Positions 40,417-49,086 of a stretch of DNA of 64,000 bases are shown here, in pieces. Position numbers and translations under genes: made by a program. The number at the start of each line of letters is the position of its first letter. Positions within the stretch are counted from its first letter, which is position 1. The notes below the pieces were generated by a model. The model searched no databases, was not told the DNA's origin, and saw only the letters and a program-made list of their open reading frames with translations. The DNA is from a virus: IMG/VR virus record IMGVR_UViG_3300022701_000122, positions 118,758 through 182,757 of that record. The stretch is one strand, 5' to 3'.

Positions 40417-40506
40417 ATGACGATTTTAATGAAACAATCTGGAAAAGTGAACTACCCAGCGACTGCTAAAGCAGATCACGGGGTTTCCTACTCTGGCGAA
40501 TTATAA
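40417..40506 (+). CDS. Possible 29-residue peptide, or non-coding hairpin
   Basis: GGAG lies seven bases before ATG 40417 and the frame is open for 29 codons. The same DNA contains GTGAACTACCC, a CTGC-TAAA-GCAG hairpin and GGGGTTTCCTAC, a layout like the right-end hairpins of IS200/IS605-type elements. The stretch to 40631 has only another short open frame (40550-40609), so it may hold remains of an insertion. Confidence 0.35.
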   Translation: MTILMKQSGKVNYPATAKADHGVSYSGEL

Positions 40507-40631
40507 AATTAAACATAATAATAGAAAGATAGACGATATATTTAAAGTTATGGAAAGTAATAAAATATTTGCATCTCATGATAGATCAATAGAATTTTTA
40601 TTTCTGTAGAGATAGAAAAAAGGAGGCTTAT

Positions 40632-40949
40632 ATGCCGATTATATTTATAGATGAAGGAATAGTGACTGAAATAAATAACTTCGTTTTATCATTAGATGAT
40701 AATCCAGATAGTTCTGTTAGCATAGTACTATATGATAGATTAGAAGTTGGTGATAATTATCGTTCCCCGAAAAAGATAACTCTACGGGAACTTTTTGCTG
40801 TTCCGAGTATAGGGGTATACTACGGAGATATTCTCAGAAAAGCGCAAGTCGAATTGGAGAGGATATTATATAAAATAATTAAGAATAGAGCAGATAAAGG
40901 GGAAACTGTTATTTATGAATCTGGAAGCATAGTATTAATACTTAAATAA
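40632..40949 (+). CDS. Unknown protein (105 residues)
   Basis: Strong AAGGAGG site. The product has hydrophobic strands at both ends (MPIIFIDEGIV, ETVIYESGSIVLIL) and a helical middle. No family recognised. Confidence 0.72.
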   Translation: MPIIFIDEGIVTEINNFVLSLDDNPDSSVSIVLYDRLEVGDNYRSPKKITLRELFAVPSIGVYYGDILRKAQVELERILYKIIKNRADKGETVIYESGSIVLILK

Positions 40950-40968
40950 TTATAGGAGAATAGTTATA

Positions 40969-41319
40969 ATGAATAGATCTGAAGAAATAGAAGAAAAAAT
41001 GAAAAGAATAGATGAACTGAATGATGAAAAGAATGCTTTAATGGTTAAGCTAAAACGATCATTACAAATACAAGAAATTTGGCCCGATGCATTTGATTAT
41101 GGATCAGTAGTTTGTTCTTTATCTGGAAATATTCATAAAGATGAACTTATGTTTTCTATAAGAAATGGTAAAGATGAAGTAAGACTTTTTAAATTGGAAG
41201 AAGTTCCAATACATCTATTAGAGCATCAGATAGATATTCAAAAAAAGAAAGTCAATGACCATTTCAAACGTATGTTTGATAATATATTAAAAGATATTAA
41301 GAAGAGAAAAGGTGGTTGA
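40969..41319 (+). CDS. Unknown protein with N-terminal coiled coil
   Basis: Residues 1-32 are a heptad-like charged helix (EEIEEKMKRIDELNDEKNAL). The middle is beta-like and the C-terminus is lysine-rich. GGTGG near its end serves the next gene. Confidence 0.72.
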   Translation: MNRSEEIEEKMKRIDELNDEKNALMVKLKRSLQIQEIWPDAFDYGSVVCSLSGNIHKDELMFSIRNGKDEVRLFKLEEVPIHLLEHQIDIQKKKVNDHFKRMFDNILKDIKKRKGG

Positions 41320-41321
41320 AA

Positions 41322-41771
41322 ATGGATTGGATTAAATTTGGTGTTTTTGTGATTGGTGGGATATTTGGATTTATACTGATTTATATAACAAAACATTTAA
41401 TAATTATGTTTAATAATAATAAATCGAAAAAAACTAAAGAATTATCACCATCAGAAGAACTTATAAGAATAATCATGAAAGAAGAAGAAAAGAATATAAA
41501 GAATAATAATGAATATGATAAATTGAAGGGTACTTATGATATGTTGATGAAGATGATTGATTCTGAAAAATTACAAGTCGATAGATATAGATTATTTAGA
41601 GAATATGAAAAATTACAATCAAAAATAGATTGTATTAATAAACCAAAAGAGAAAGTATATTATGCAAATGAAGTTACAATCAAAAATAAAAATATGAGAG
41701 ATAAGAAATTGAGAAAAGAACTTGGTATTCAAACATTCAATAATTTTCATAGTACTGAATGGGGCGAATAA
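41322..41771 (+). CDS. Membrane-anchored coiled-coil protein
   Basis: The ATG at 41322 follows AAAGGTGG. Residues 5-30 form one transmembrane helix (FGVFVIGGIFGFILIYI). The remaining 115 residues are charged and helical, so the product is probably an inner-membrane protein with a cytoplasmic coiled coil. It overlaps the next start (TAATG). Confidence 0.75.
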   Translation: MDWIKFGVFVIGGIFGFILIYITKHLIIMFNNNKSKKTKELSPSEELIRIIMKEEEKNIKNNNEYDKLKGTYDMLMKMIDSEKLQVDRYRLFREYEKLQSKIDCINKPKEKVYYANEVTIKNKNMRDKKLRKELGIQTFNNFHSTEWGE

Positions 41772-42061
41772 TGGAAAAGACAAAGTTTGAAAAATATTTA
41801 AATAATATGCTTGATGAAGATGATCCATGTAGAGAATACATTCATAATATTATATTATTAAATAAAACTATAAGTGATTTATATAATTCTAATAGATATA
41901 AATATCATGATTTTAACGATATAGATATTGGTTTTAAGTGTGTTTTAACCATCGATGTAATTGGTTCCGATAATAAAGCTTATAATCATATAGTAGTTTT
42001 AGAAGATCCAATTACTATAGATATTATAATTTATAAAATAGAATATGGATTTATTATTTGA
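41771..42061 (+). CDS. Signature-family protein, isolated member
   Basis: The 96-residue product ends ITIDIIIYKIEYGFII, matching the array signature. It is acidic at the start, and ends TGA. No gene overlaps its end. Confidence 0.7.
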   Translation: MEKTKFEKYLNNMLDEDDPCREYIHNIILLNKTISDLYNSNRYKYHDFNDIDIGFKCVLTIDVIGSDNKAYNHIVVLEDPITIDIIIYKIEYGFII

Positions 42062-42097
42062 TTCTTTCAAGCAGGACAAACAAATGGAGAGATTATT

Positions 42098-42424
42098 ATG
42101 ATTAGTTTGTTTTTATTTGTGAGTGTAGTTACGAATGTCATATTGGCTGCTATGCTGTGTCAATCAAGATTACATGAAGAAGCATATCGAAATAAAATAA
42201 TCAAACTCAGTTGTGCAACTGATGATATAGTTGATGAATTTACAAATCTTGTTCTTGAAAGAGATAGAAAAAATGATGAGAATAAAATAAGTGTAGAAGA
42301 TCGATTATTTGAAAAATATGATGCTTTCAATGATATGATAAAATCTGGAACTTTAAATGTAACCGAAGATGAATTGAGACAATTCATGCTTAAAGCTAAG
42401 ATAAAAAAACTTATTGTTGATTAA
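42098..42424 (+). CDS. Membrane-anchored small protein
   Basis: Residues 1-20 are a hydrophobic helix (LFLFVSVVTNVILAAML) and the rest is charged and helical. GGAGAG site. It may be an inner-membrane protein; a signal peptide is less likely as no cleavage pattern is clear. Confidence 0.72.
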   Translation: MISLFLFVSVVTNVILAAMLCQSRLHEEAYRNKIIKLSCATDDIVDEFTNLVLERDRKNDENKISVEDRLFEKYDAFNDMIKSGTLNVTEDELRQFMLKAKIKKLIVD

Positions 42425-42443
42425 ATATATATTCAACTGACTA

Positions 42444-42461
42444 TATATATTAAATTATAAT
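42444..42461 (+). promoter_or_regulatory. Recurrent motif TATATATTAAATTATAAT (promoter-like)
   Basis: Located 24 bases before tRNA-Leu with no gene between. This is the best case for promoter function, and it would drive tRNA-Leu and the large RNA region after it. Confidence 0.55.
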
Positions 42462-42484
42462 CAAAGATCAATTTAGATTTTTGT

Positions 42485-42569
42485 GCCGGGATGATGGAAT
42501 CAGGTCTACATATCGGACTTAAAATCCGAGGTCATTGCGACCGTGCGGGTTCGAGTCCCGCTCCCGGTA
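42485..42569 (+). tRNA. tRNA-Leu(UAA)
   Basis: Acceptor GCCGGGA/TCCCGGT, anticodon stem TCGGA/TCCGA with loop CTTAAAA and anticodon TAA, long variable arm, T-arm GCGGGTTCGAGTCCCGC. CCA not encoded. Confidence 0.95.
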
Positions 42570-42589
42570 CTCAATTAATCTTTGATTTT

Positions 42590-44076
42590 ATAATGAGCAC
42601 AATCTTTATTTATCAATATTTAATCCGTTTGGTTGATTCGTGCCGAGTCAAGATTGTGTTCATTATAAACTGATCGAGCAAAACGAGAACATCATGCACT
42701 CGAAAGAGATTGGTGTTCATTCCGTTTACAAACACCGATGCTCGATCAGTTTACTATGAGTACAACGTTATCTGTTGCTTGATGGGGAAGCTATGGCTCA
42801 AGCAACGTATATAAATCTTATAAGGTTTATATATTATGATAACGTTGTATTCATCAATTTAAAGAGATTGAAGATTTTGTTGTTGATTTTCGTGGCAGTC
42901 AATCAATAACGAGATCTTCAACTCTTAATTAGTATATTGTAATATGGTTCCATGCATTTGTCGGATAAAATGTCGTCCATGTAGTGGATGATTAAAGCTA
43001 ATCCGATACAATCATAGTACACGTAAATGTGCATGATTGATGCATTGAGACGCGGCTGTGGTGGTCGTGTCAAAACGGCAGTAAGATGTCGTGATTATTT
43101 TGCGATGAGTGCAGATAATCAAAGATCGGTGATTAATTTACGTTAATCATTGCAATGTGTCATCGGTCATATTCAGGGAGTATTGTCTAACCAACGAGTC
43201 TCCCTGCATGGAATCATATTAGAATATATTAGTCGTCGTCAATCAGCAACTCTTCGCTTTTATGTCATGGGCGTTGAGTGTAAGACTGATTGGCCTGTGA
43301 GTAATCGGATAAATATTAAGGAAGGAGGTGATACCCACATATGAGTTTGATATAACGATAAGATAAGGGCATCGGCGGTTATTATTCATACCGGATGTAT
43401 AATCGCCACAAACGATGGTGCCCGATTTGGTTTCTCAGATGGGGAGATGGTAAAAAGTAGAATACCCACTCAAACTGTCCCATTTCCCCATTTGAGTCTT
43501 TTATATATGTATTAATCTGGTCACAAGTTTGAGAGCTTTACGGTTGCGGCAGACAACCCCTTCTTCTCTCTAATGATTACGATATTATTTAATCCTATTT
43601 CTCGTATCGTAATCATGGCTTGTGATCAGATTAATGCATATATATGCAAATGCTTTGATTTGGGTTCTCTTAATAAGTTCTTAGACCTTGATCGGTGACG
43701 CAAACTGTCAATGTTGGGGAACTCAAATCATTCAATTTATATGTAGTAAACTGATCATGAGACTCGCTTGCATGTATATGGAATATGGTACGCGCATACC
43801 ATCCTCCCACATACATGCCCATGATCAGTTTAGTGTGTATAAGTTATCTTAAATTTTAATATGCCTATGGAATAATCACAGAATCCCTGCCGATTGGCGG
43901 CATTAATGGTTATGGTTATTTCTAAATAAAATAAAAGGGATAGTAAATGAGTCGGTTTCTAACTCCTTTCTGACTCATTTGCGATAGAGATGCATTTATG
44001 TGACGGAATTAATATTTGATGGATTTTAATATCCATTCCACATCTCGTATAAAAATTCCATAGGCATATTAAAGTT
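42590..44076 (+). ncRNA. Large ornate structured RNA region: chain of about 12 long hairpin domains
   Basis: No plausible gene occurs in 1.5 kb. Domains closed by long stems follow one another, most with very short linkers: 42590-42666 (17 bp), 42666-42753 (14 bp), 42756-42854 (17 bp), 42862-42926 (about 25 bp with one bulge), 42940-43221 (17 bp around a multi-branched 248-base interior), 43238-43294 (9 bp), 43367-43423, 43434-43496 (17 bp), 43502-43644 (26 bp), 43656-43730 (14 bp), 43747-43832 (13 bp), 43852-44076 (22 bp). Several contain inner hairpins, such as 43573-43584 with 43605-43616 (12 bp). Nearly all imperfect positions are G-U on the + strand. tRNA-Leu and tRNA-Met flank it. GOLLD and ROOL RNAs of phages occur in such a setting, but I cannot match a consensus. 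Confidence 0.8.
43319..43355 (+). promoter_or_regulatory. Extended Shine-Dalgarno-like segment in an unstructured linker
   Basis: AAGGAGGTGAT (43322-43332) is an 11-base perfect complement to the 3-prime end of bacterial 16S rRNA. Eight bases later ATG 43341 opens only four codons (MSLI, TAA). It lies in the longest linker between hairpin domains. Confidence 0.5.
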
Positions 44077-44102
44077 CAAGATATATTGTAATTTAATTAT
44101 GT

Positions 44103-44179
44103 GGACCCTTCGCCAAGTCTGGTAAGGCCATCGGCTCATAACCGATCATTCGCTGGTTCGAATCCAGCAGGGTCCACCA
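44103..44179 (+). tRNA. tRNA-CAU (Met, or Ile if the C is modified)
   Basis: Acceptor GGACCCT/AGGGTCC, D-stem GCC/GGC, anticodon stem ATCGG/CCGAT with loop CTCATAA and anticodon CAT, T-arm GCTGG/CCAGC, encoded CCA. Sequence alone does not separate elongator Met from lysidine-type Ile. Confidence 0.92.
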
Positions 44180-44279
44180 CTCTTAATTATTTGATTTTAT
44201 TAAATATATTTTTTATTTAGAAAGTAATTGGAGAAGAGTTATGAATTAGATCGATTACTTTATAATATATAATTCATAT

Positions 44280-44369
44280 GGAAGAGTGGCTGAGTGGTTT
44301 AAAGCAATGGTCTTGAAAACCATCGACGTTTAAAAGCGTCCGGAGGTTCGAATCCTCTCTCTTCCGCCA
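44280..44369 (+). tRNA. tRNA-Ser(UGA)
   Basis: Acceptor GGAAGAG/CTCTTCC, anticodon stem ATGGT/ACCAT with loop CTTGAAA and anticodon TGA, long variable arm, T-arm with GGTTCGAATCC, discriminator G, encoded CCA. Confidence 0.95.
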
Positions 44370-44375
44370 TCAAAA

Positions 44376-44886
44376 ACATGCAGTTAACCAGAAAACCAAT
44401 CAGAAAGGAGGTAACATGATGATAAGAATAAGAGATCATGATAGATAATTTCATTAGGGAGAGATGGGTGGGAAGAGTACAGAGTAGGAGGAAGTAACAA
44501 GATTTATTGTGTTACACGCTTATAATAATAGATATAGGATCTAAGTTATAGATCTGATTTCATACATATCTACGTATTATAAAGCGTGTCGTGAAATACT
44601 CGGAACCTCACCGACTTGGCACATCAATAAGTCCATTGTATTCGGTGTGGGTGGATTGGGGTGGCATATTAATAAAAAATTATATTATTAGTTAGTACTA
44701 TAGAGTAAGTATTTAGTGTACTGATTATATCTAATTTATAAGATTAGATATAATTAAGTTGATCTAAATTAAGATTTAGATCAACATGCGACGGAAAATC
44801 CCGACAAGGACTTCGCATAGTAGTAAGCTGGAACGGTGATATGATTCTGCGATTTATATATTATAGAATAAGCAGAATCATATCAC
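44376..44886 (+). ncRNA. Second structured RNA region after tRNA-Ser
   Basis: No gene of normal size. Hairpins in order: ACACGCTTATAATA with TATTATAAAGCGTGT (44514-44589, one bulge) enclosing GATCTA/TAGATC, CACCGA/TCGGTG, AGTAC/GTACT, ATTATATCTAAT/ATTAGATATAAT (44724-44754), GTTGATCTAAAT/ATTTAGATCAAC (44758-44785), ATGCGA/TCGCAT, and GTGATATGATTCTGC/GCAGAATCATATCAC (44836-44886, 15 bp perfect). AAAGGAGGTAACATG at 44404-44418 opens a ten-codon frame. It may belong to the same transcript as the region before tRNA-Met. Confidence 0.6.
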
Positions 44887-44971
44887 TTTCAGTTATTAAT
44901 ATTTTTTAAAATTTTATTTTTTATTTGAAAAGTAATACGAATAGGACAAATACATAAATTGGGAGATTATC

Positions 44972-45124
44972 ATGGGTTTAGTATTACCATTATTAATTAC
45001 TGGTTCAATATTATGTTTATCTAAAACTTTTAGAAAGGAGGCATCAGAAACAATATTTGGACTTATTGGTCTATCTGATATCTTTGAACGCGAAATAAAA
45101 GATGAAAATTTAAAAGAAGATTGA
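44972..45124 (+). CDS. Small membrane protein (50 residues)
   Basis: GGGAG precedes ATG. The first 15 residues are hydrophobic (LVLPLLITGSILCL), followed by a basic then acidic tail (FRKEASETIFGLIGLSDIFEREIKDEN). It is the first gene after the RNA region. Confidence 0.6.
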   Translation: MGLVLPLLITGSILCLSKTFRKEASETIFGLIGLSDIFEREIKDENLKED

Positions 45125-45253
45125 TAATGATGATTAATTGAAACATCATCATTTATATTGTAAAACAAAGAATCTATAGATGAAATATAAAAAAAATCAC
45201 ATGATAATTTTATTATAGTAAAAATGTAGTAAATATTATTTGAGGAAAATTAT

Positions 45254-45814
45254 ATGGCAATATTAAATGATTTTGTATCGGAAAAAGTTATTTTTGATAA
45301 TGCATTTGCAAAATTACTATTAAATGAGAAGCTTGTGGCTACATACATGGGCGAATTTGAAAATAGAAGAGAAGAAGATTGGCGAGATAAAGAATGCACA
45401 CAATGTGCTCCAGGTAATCCGTGCAAAAAACATAATCTTCTTTCAAAACTCTATGATTGCGATAAATGTATAAAATTCAAAAATGTGAATAATGGATATA
45501 CAGTATTCATGACAAAGTTTTTTATATTTAAATATAATGAACCTGAAAACTTACTTATATTCATAGATTGCCCTCCTTTTCAACTTGATGATTCAAATAA
45601 TAGTGATCAATTATCAGATTTATGGATAAGAAAAATAACACCATTCACTGTAAGAGTTGAAGATTTCAATATGCCTGAAGTTGTTCAAGTAATAGATTTA
45701 CAAATGATACGACAGTATCCAATGTTGACTATTCTATCATCGAATCATGTATTAGAATTACACAATGTGAAGAATTTATTTCGATGGAAATTAGTTAAGA
45801 AAAATCACTACTAA
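45254..45814 (+). CDS. Unknown protein with Cys pairs
   Basis: The 186-residue product has CTQCAPGNPCKKHN and CDKC near residues 48-73, which could bind zinc, then a beta-rich C-terminal part. It lies directly before the SSB gene, which hints at a replication role but no more. Confidence 0.75.
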   Translation: MAILNDFVSEKVIFDNAFAKLLLNEKLVATYMGEFENRREEDWRDKECTQCAPGNPCKKHNLLSKLYDCDKCIKFKNVNNGYTVFMTKFFIFKYNEPENLLIFIDCPPFQLDDSNNSDQLSDLWIRKITPFTVRVEDFNMPEVVQVIDLQMIRQYPMLTILSSNHVLELHNVKNLFRWKLVKKNHY

Positions 45815-45845
45815 AAAAGTTTAAAAAATATATGGAGAGAGACGT

Positions 45846-46556
45846 ATGCAATTTTACAACCCAAAAATGTCGTCGTTAAAAGTTGGAGTAACGCTTGTTA
45901 AGGGAAACATTCAAATTGAAATGGCAAGAGCGTTGAATCCGCAAGCACAAGGAAGGCCACAAGCAGGAGCAAAAGTATTTGATTGGAACAACAAAAATTT
46001 CTTTTCTCTATCACCCGGAGAATGTGTAGGAATAACAAGAAGTTTTGATCGAATATTACAGGGAACATATGAAGATCCAGATCCAAAAGCACCACAAGAT
46101 CTGAAAAATGTATTCAAAGTAACGCATTTCAGACAAAATCAACCATCCAGACTATTTCTCGCTCCTGGAAAAGACCCTCAAGGCAATCTTAACGGATGTA
46201 TGCTTCTTACCACATTGCCTCCACAGAGTGAAGGACAAAACATATCATTCTTGCTGAGAGGGCAAGAATTGTTGCTGTTTAAATCATATATTGAAAACGG
46301 CGCACGAATGCTTCCATTTATTCATGACTGCTTTGAAGCTGTTGATAGAGCAAAGAAGTATAAAGAAAATCAACAGAATCAACAGGGAGGTCAAGGTGGA
46401 CAGCAGAGTGGTGGTGGATATGGTGGATATGATCAGAACTATAGTGGAGGTGGTGGACAACAGAATCAACCACAACAAAATAGTGGTGGTGGAGGACAAC
46501 AAACACCACCACAAGAAAATGTTGATAATATAGATAATCAAGATTTTCAGTGGTAA
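45846..46556 (+). CDS. Single-stranded DNA-binding protein
   Basis: The 236-residue protein has an ordered domain (residues 1-175) with beta-like strands and aromatic residues, then a Gly/Gln-rich flexible linker, and an acidic tail ending NIDNQDFQW. The linker and acidic aromatic tip are the hallmark of bacterial and phage SSBs, where the tip recruits partner enzymes. The core does not closely match E. coli SSB by eye, so the assignment rests on architecture and on neighbours in DNA replication. Base composition is less AT-rich, as expected of a highly expressed gene. Confidence 0.7.
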   Translation: MQFYNPKMSSLKVGVTLVKGNIQIEMARALNPQAQGRPQAGAKVFDWNNKNFFSLSPGECVGITRSFDRILQGTYEDPDPKAPQDLKNVFKVTHFRQNQPSRLFLAPGKDPQGNLNGCMLLTTLPPQSEGQNISFLLRGQELLLFKSYIENGARMLPFIHDCFEAVDRAKKYKENQQNQQGGQGGQQSGGGYGGYDQNYSGGGGQQNQPQQNSGGGGQQTPPQENVDNIDNQDFQW

Positions 46557-46587
46557 TATAATCCACTATACTCATAATATATAATAT

Positions 46588-46627
46588 AGAGTGGTGCGTT
46601 GATGTTTAACTCACCACTCTATTAATT
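46588..46627 (+). terminator. Terminator-like hairpin after SSB
   Basis: AGAGTGGTG (46588-46596) pairs with CACCACTCT (46612-46620). The following ATTAATT is only moderately T-rich. Confidence 0.5.
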
Positions 46628-46640
46628 CGTAATAAGGTAT

Positions 46641-48482
46641 ATGCTTATGGATATTTATGGAACTGAAGATATAGTTGTAATGGATGAAATCAATCATATT
46701 CGTCATAATACGGGTATGTATTTAGGAAGTACTGAAACTGCTACGAGATTAGCAGAAGAATTAATCGATAATGCTCTTGATGAAGTTCAAGCTGGCTACA
46801 GTGATATAATTGGTGTATTTATTGATACTGAAAATAAAGAATTTAGAGTATTAGATAATGGTAGAGGTATGCCATTTGATCCTGATCTTCCAGAAGAAGA
46901 AGATCCACCCATTTCTACTTCTCTTAAACTTTTTTCATCTGGTAAATTTAATAAAGACAAAAAAGATTCTGCTTATAAGATAGCGAGTGGATTACATGGA
47001 ATTGGAAATACAGCAGTTAACGCAGTATCTGAATATTTTGAAATAGATATTTATAGAGATGGAAAACGTGGAACATATTCATTTAAGAATACATCTGACT
47101 ATTCACGAAAGTTTGAAACATATAATGGTAATCCACCATATTCAACTAAAGTAACTGTAAAACCATCTTCTAAATATTTCAATGATACTGGTGTAGATTT
47201 AGATGTAATTGAAGAAAAATTAAGAATTGCATGTTCAAATTATCCAAAACTTAGAATTGTATATCGAGTAGATGGAAATGATGTTGTTATAAATACAGAT
47301 AGAAATGATCTTATAAAATATTATCTAACAAAACATATAGATAATATTGAATGGTTTGAATTTACTGTAAAAAAGGGACCAGAAGAATGTTTTCTTAAAA
47401 TTGGATGGGATGATCATCCACCAATTGCTACAAAATCATTCACATGTGTTAATTTAGTACGAGTACATAGTGGCGTTCATATAACTAAGTTAACAAATGA
47501 ATTAAAATCTGTATTTGAGCGAATTGGAAAGAAACATAAAGCAGAATATATTCCAGAAGATTGTCTTGCAAATCTTCGTATATTCATGGATCTTAAATTA
47601 ATAAAAACATCTTTTGAAGCTCAAGTTAAAGTTAAACTTGAGTCCAAAAGTGATTTATCAGTTTTGGATAAAATACTTAATAGAGAATTATTTAATTATT
47701 TTTCTAAGAATAAAGAAATAAGAGATAAATTAATAGAACGATTCGAATTGAGAAGAAAATCAATTCAAAATAGAGCATTGAAAATTGAGAAGGGAAATGG
47801 AACTGGTACAAAACGTGGATCAACTAAATTCACTAAATTATCAGATTGTAAAAGTAGAAAGAATTCTGAATTGATAATCGGGGAGGGTGATTCTGCAATA
47901 GGTGGTCTTATTCAAGTAAGAGATAAAAAACATCATGCCATACTCCCTCTTCGTGGTGTAATACCAAATGCAATGATGAAGAAAACAGATGAATTAATAA
48001 AAAATAAAGAAATAAAAGATATAGTGAATGCTGTTGGAACTGGAATACTTGATAATTGTAATATTAAAAAATTACGATATGATAAAATATTATTAGCAGC
48101 AGACGCTGATCCTGCTGGTCGATTCATTACAGTTCTTCTTATTGCTCTTTTTGCAAAATTGACTCCAGATATTATCAAAAATGGAAATCTTTATATTTGT
48201 ATTATTCCATTATATGGTGTTCGTAGAAATAAAAAATTGGTTCCAATTTGGACAACAAATGAAAGAAAAGAAGCATCAAATAAAGGAGAAAAGATATATA
48301 GATTTAAAGGATTAGGAGAATTCTTACCAAAAGATTTGAAACGACTTATACTGGATAAGAATACGAGAAAAATAAGAAAAGTAACATGGACCAGTAATAT
48401 TGATAAAATAACCGATTTATTAACATTAAGTTCTGAGAAACGGAAATTAGCTATGGGAGAATGGAAAATAGAAGAAGATTAA
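46641..48482 (+). CDS. Type IIA DNA topoisomerase, ATPase/TOPRIM subunit
   Basis: The 613-residue protein has all GyrB/ParE landmarks: ELIDNALDE (40-48), LDNGRGMP (71-78) and GLHGIGNTAVNAVS (about 118-131) for ATP binding; EGDSAIGG near 415, ADADPAG near 486 and FKGLGEF near 554 for the TOPRIM magnesium site. It corresponds to T4 gp39 plus gp60 in one piece. With the subunit at 50099 it should relieve supercoiling during phage replication. Confidence 0.93.
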   Translation: MLMDIYGTEDIVVMDEINHIRHNTGMYLGSTETATRLAEELIDNALDEVQAGYSDIIGVFIDTENKEFRVLDNGRGMPFDPDLPEEEDPPISTSLKLFSSGKFNKDKKDSAYKIASGLHGIGNTAVNAVSEYFEIDIYRDGKRGTYSFKNTSDYSRKFETYNGNPPYSTKVTVKPSSKYFNDTGVDLDVIEEKLRIACSNYPKLRIVYRVDGNDVVINTDRNDLIKYYLTKHIDNIEWFEFTVKKGPEECFLKIGWDDHPPIATKSFTCVNLVRVHSGVHITKLTNELKSVFERIGKKHKAEYIPEDCLANLRIFMDLKLIKTSFEAQVKVKLESKSDLSVLDKILNRELFNYFSKNKEIRDKLIERFELRRKSIQNRALKIEKGNGTGTKRGSTKFTKLSDCKSRKNSELIIGEGDSAIGGLIQVRDKKHHAILPLRGVIPNAMMKKTDELIKNKEIKDIVNAVGTGILDNCNIKKLRYDKILLAADADPAGRFITVLLIALFAKLTPDIIKNGNLYICIIPLYGVRRNKKLVPIWTTNERKEASNKGEKIYRFKGLGEFLPKDLKRLILDKNTRKIRKVTWTSNIDKITDLLTLSSEKRKLAMGEWKIEED

Positions 48483-48502
48483 ATATATAAGTAAATGATT
48501 AT

Positions 48503-49075
48503 ATGGATAAAGATAGAGCAGAAATTTTATTGAGAAAATATATGTTATCTGAATTAATGGAATTGATAAAATTAACATACGATGAATATTATAGTAAATT
48601 AAATGCTAATCCTTATAGAAGAGAATACCATAAATATAAAGAATATAATAATAAATTATTGCTTGATACAATATTAAATTTAACAAATAAATTATATTAT
48701 TTAATATATAAAAATTCTAAAAATTGTTTTGAATTTTGTAAAGGTGTAATGATATCACCAGATGTGTTTATATCAAAAGTAGATGAAAAATGTGTGTTTG
48801 ATCATATAAAAGCTAATGATATATATACTGTTATATTATTATGCGGAATATCTACAACTTATACTATATTTTATCAAAACTATATAAATCGTAAATCATT
48901 ATATTCAAATGTTATACATGGCGGAAATAGATATAAACATGAATTATTTAATATCGATTATGATTTTCACCATTCTGATTATATTAAATTAATATTTGAT
49001 TTAAAAATGGATGTTTCTCGTATAAATATAAATTGGATATATAAGAATATTAATAGTAGAGGTATAATTATATAA
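48503..49075 (+). CDS. Signature-family protein, long type 1
   Basis: The 190-residue product ends IYKNINSRGIII, the array signature, and is a clear paralogue of the next gene (LRKYMLSELMELI; KLYYLIYKNSKNCFEFCKGVMISPDVFI; YTVILLCGI). It sits between the two topoisomerase genes. Function unknown. Confidence 0.75.
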   Translation: MDKDRAEILLRKYMLSELMELIKLTYDEYYSKLNANPYRREYHKYKEYNNKLLLDTILNLTNKLYYLIYKNSKNCFEFCKGVMISPDVFISKVDEKCVFDHIKANDIYTVILLCGISTTYTIFYQNYINRKSLYSNVIHGGNRYKHELFNIDYDFHHSDYIKLIFDLKMDVSRININWIYKNINSRGIII

Positions 49076-49086
49076 ATGAAGATAAA

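Noticed and set aside
42491-42673. A short open frame overlapping tRNA-Leu
   Set aside because: It is read through the tRNA and the first hairpin domain and has no ribosome site.
43322-43332. Fragment of a 16S rRNA gene or the start of a normal gene
   Set aside because: The match is to the complement of the 16S 3-prime end over 11 bases only, no other rRNA sequence is near, and the frame it leads has four codons.
43150-43344. A 64-codon open frame inside the large RNA region
   Set aside because: It crosses several strong stems, has no ribosome site, and its codons show no coding bias; the conserved feature is RNA pairing.
46284-46575. Several open frames on both strands around the SSB linker
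   Set aside because: They are caused by the repetitive Gly/Gln-rich coding sequence; none has a ribosome site.
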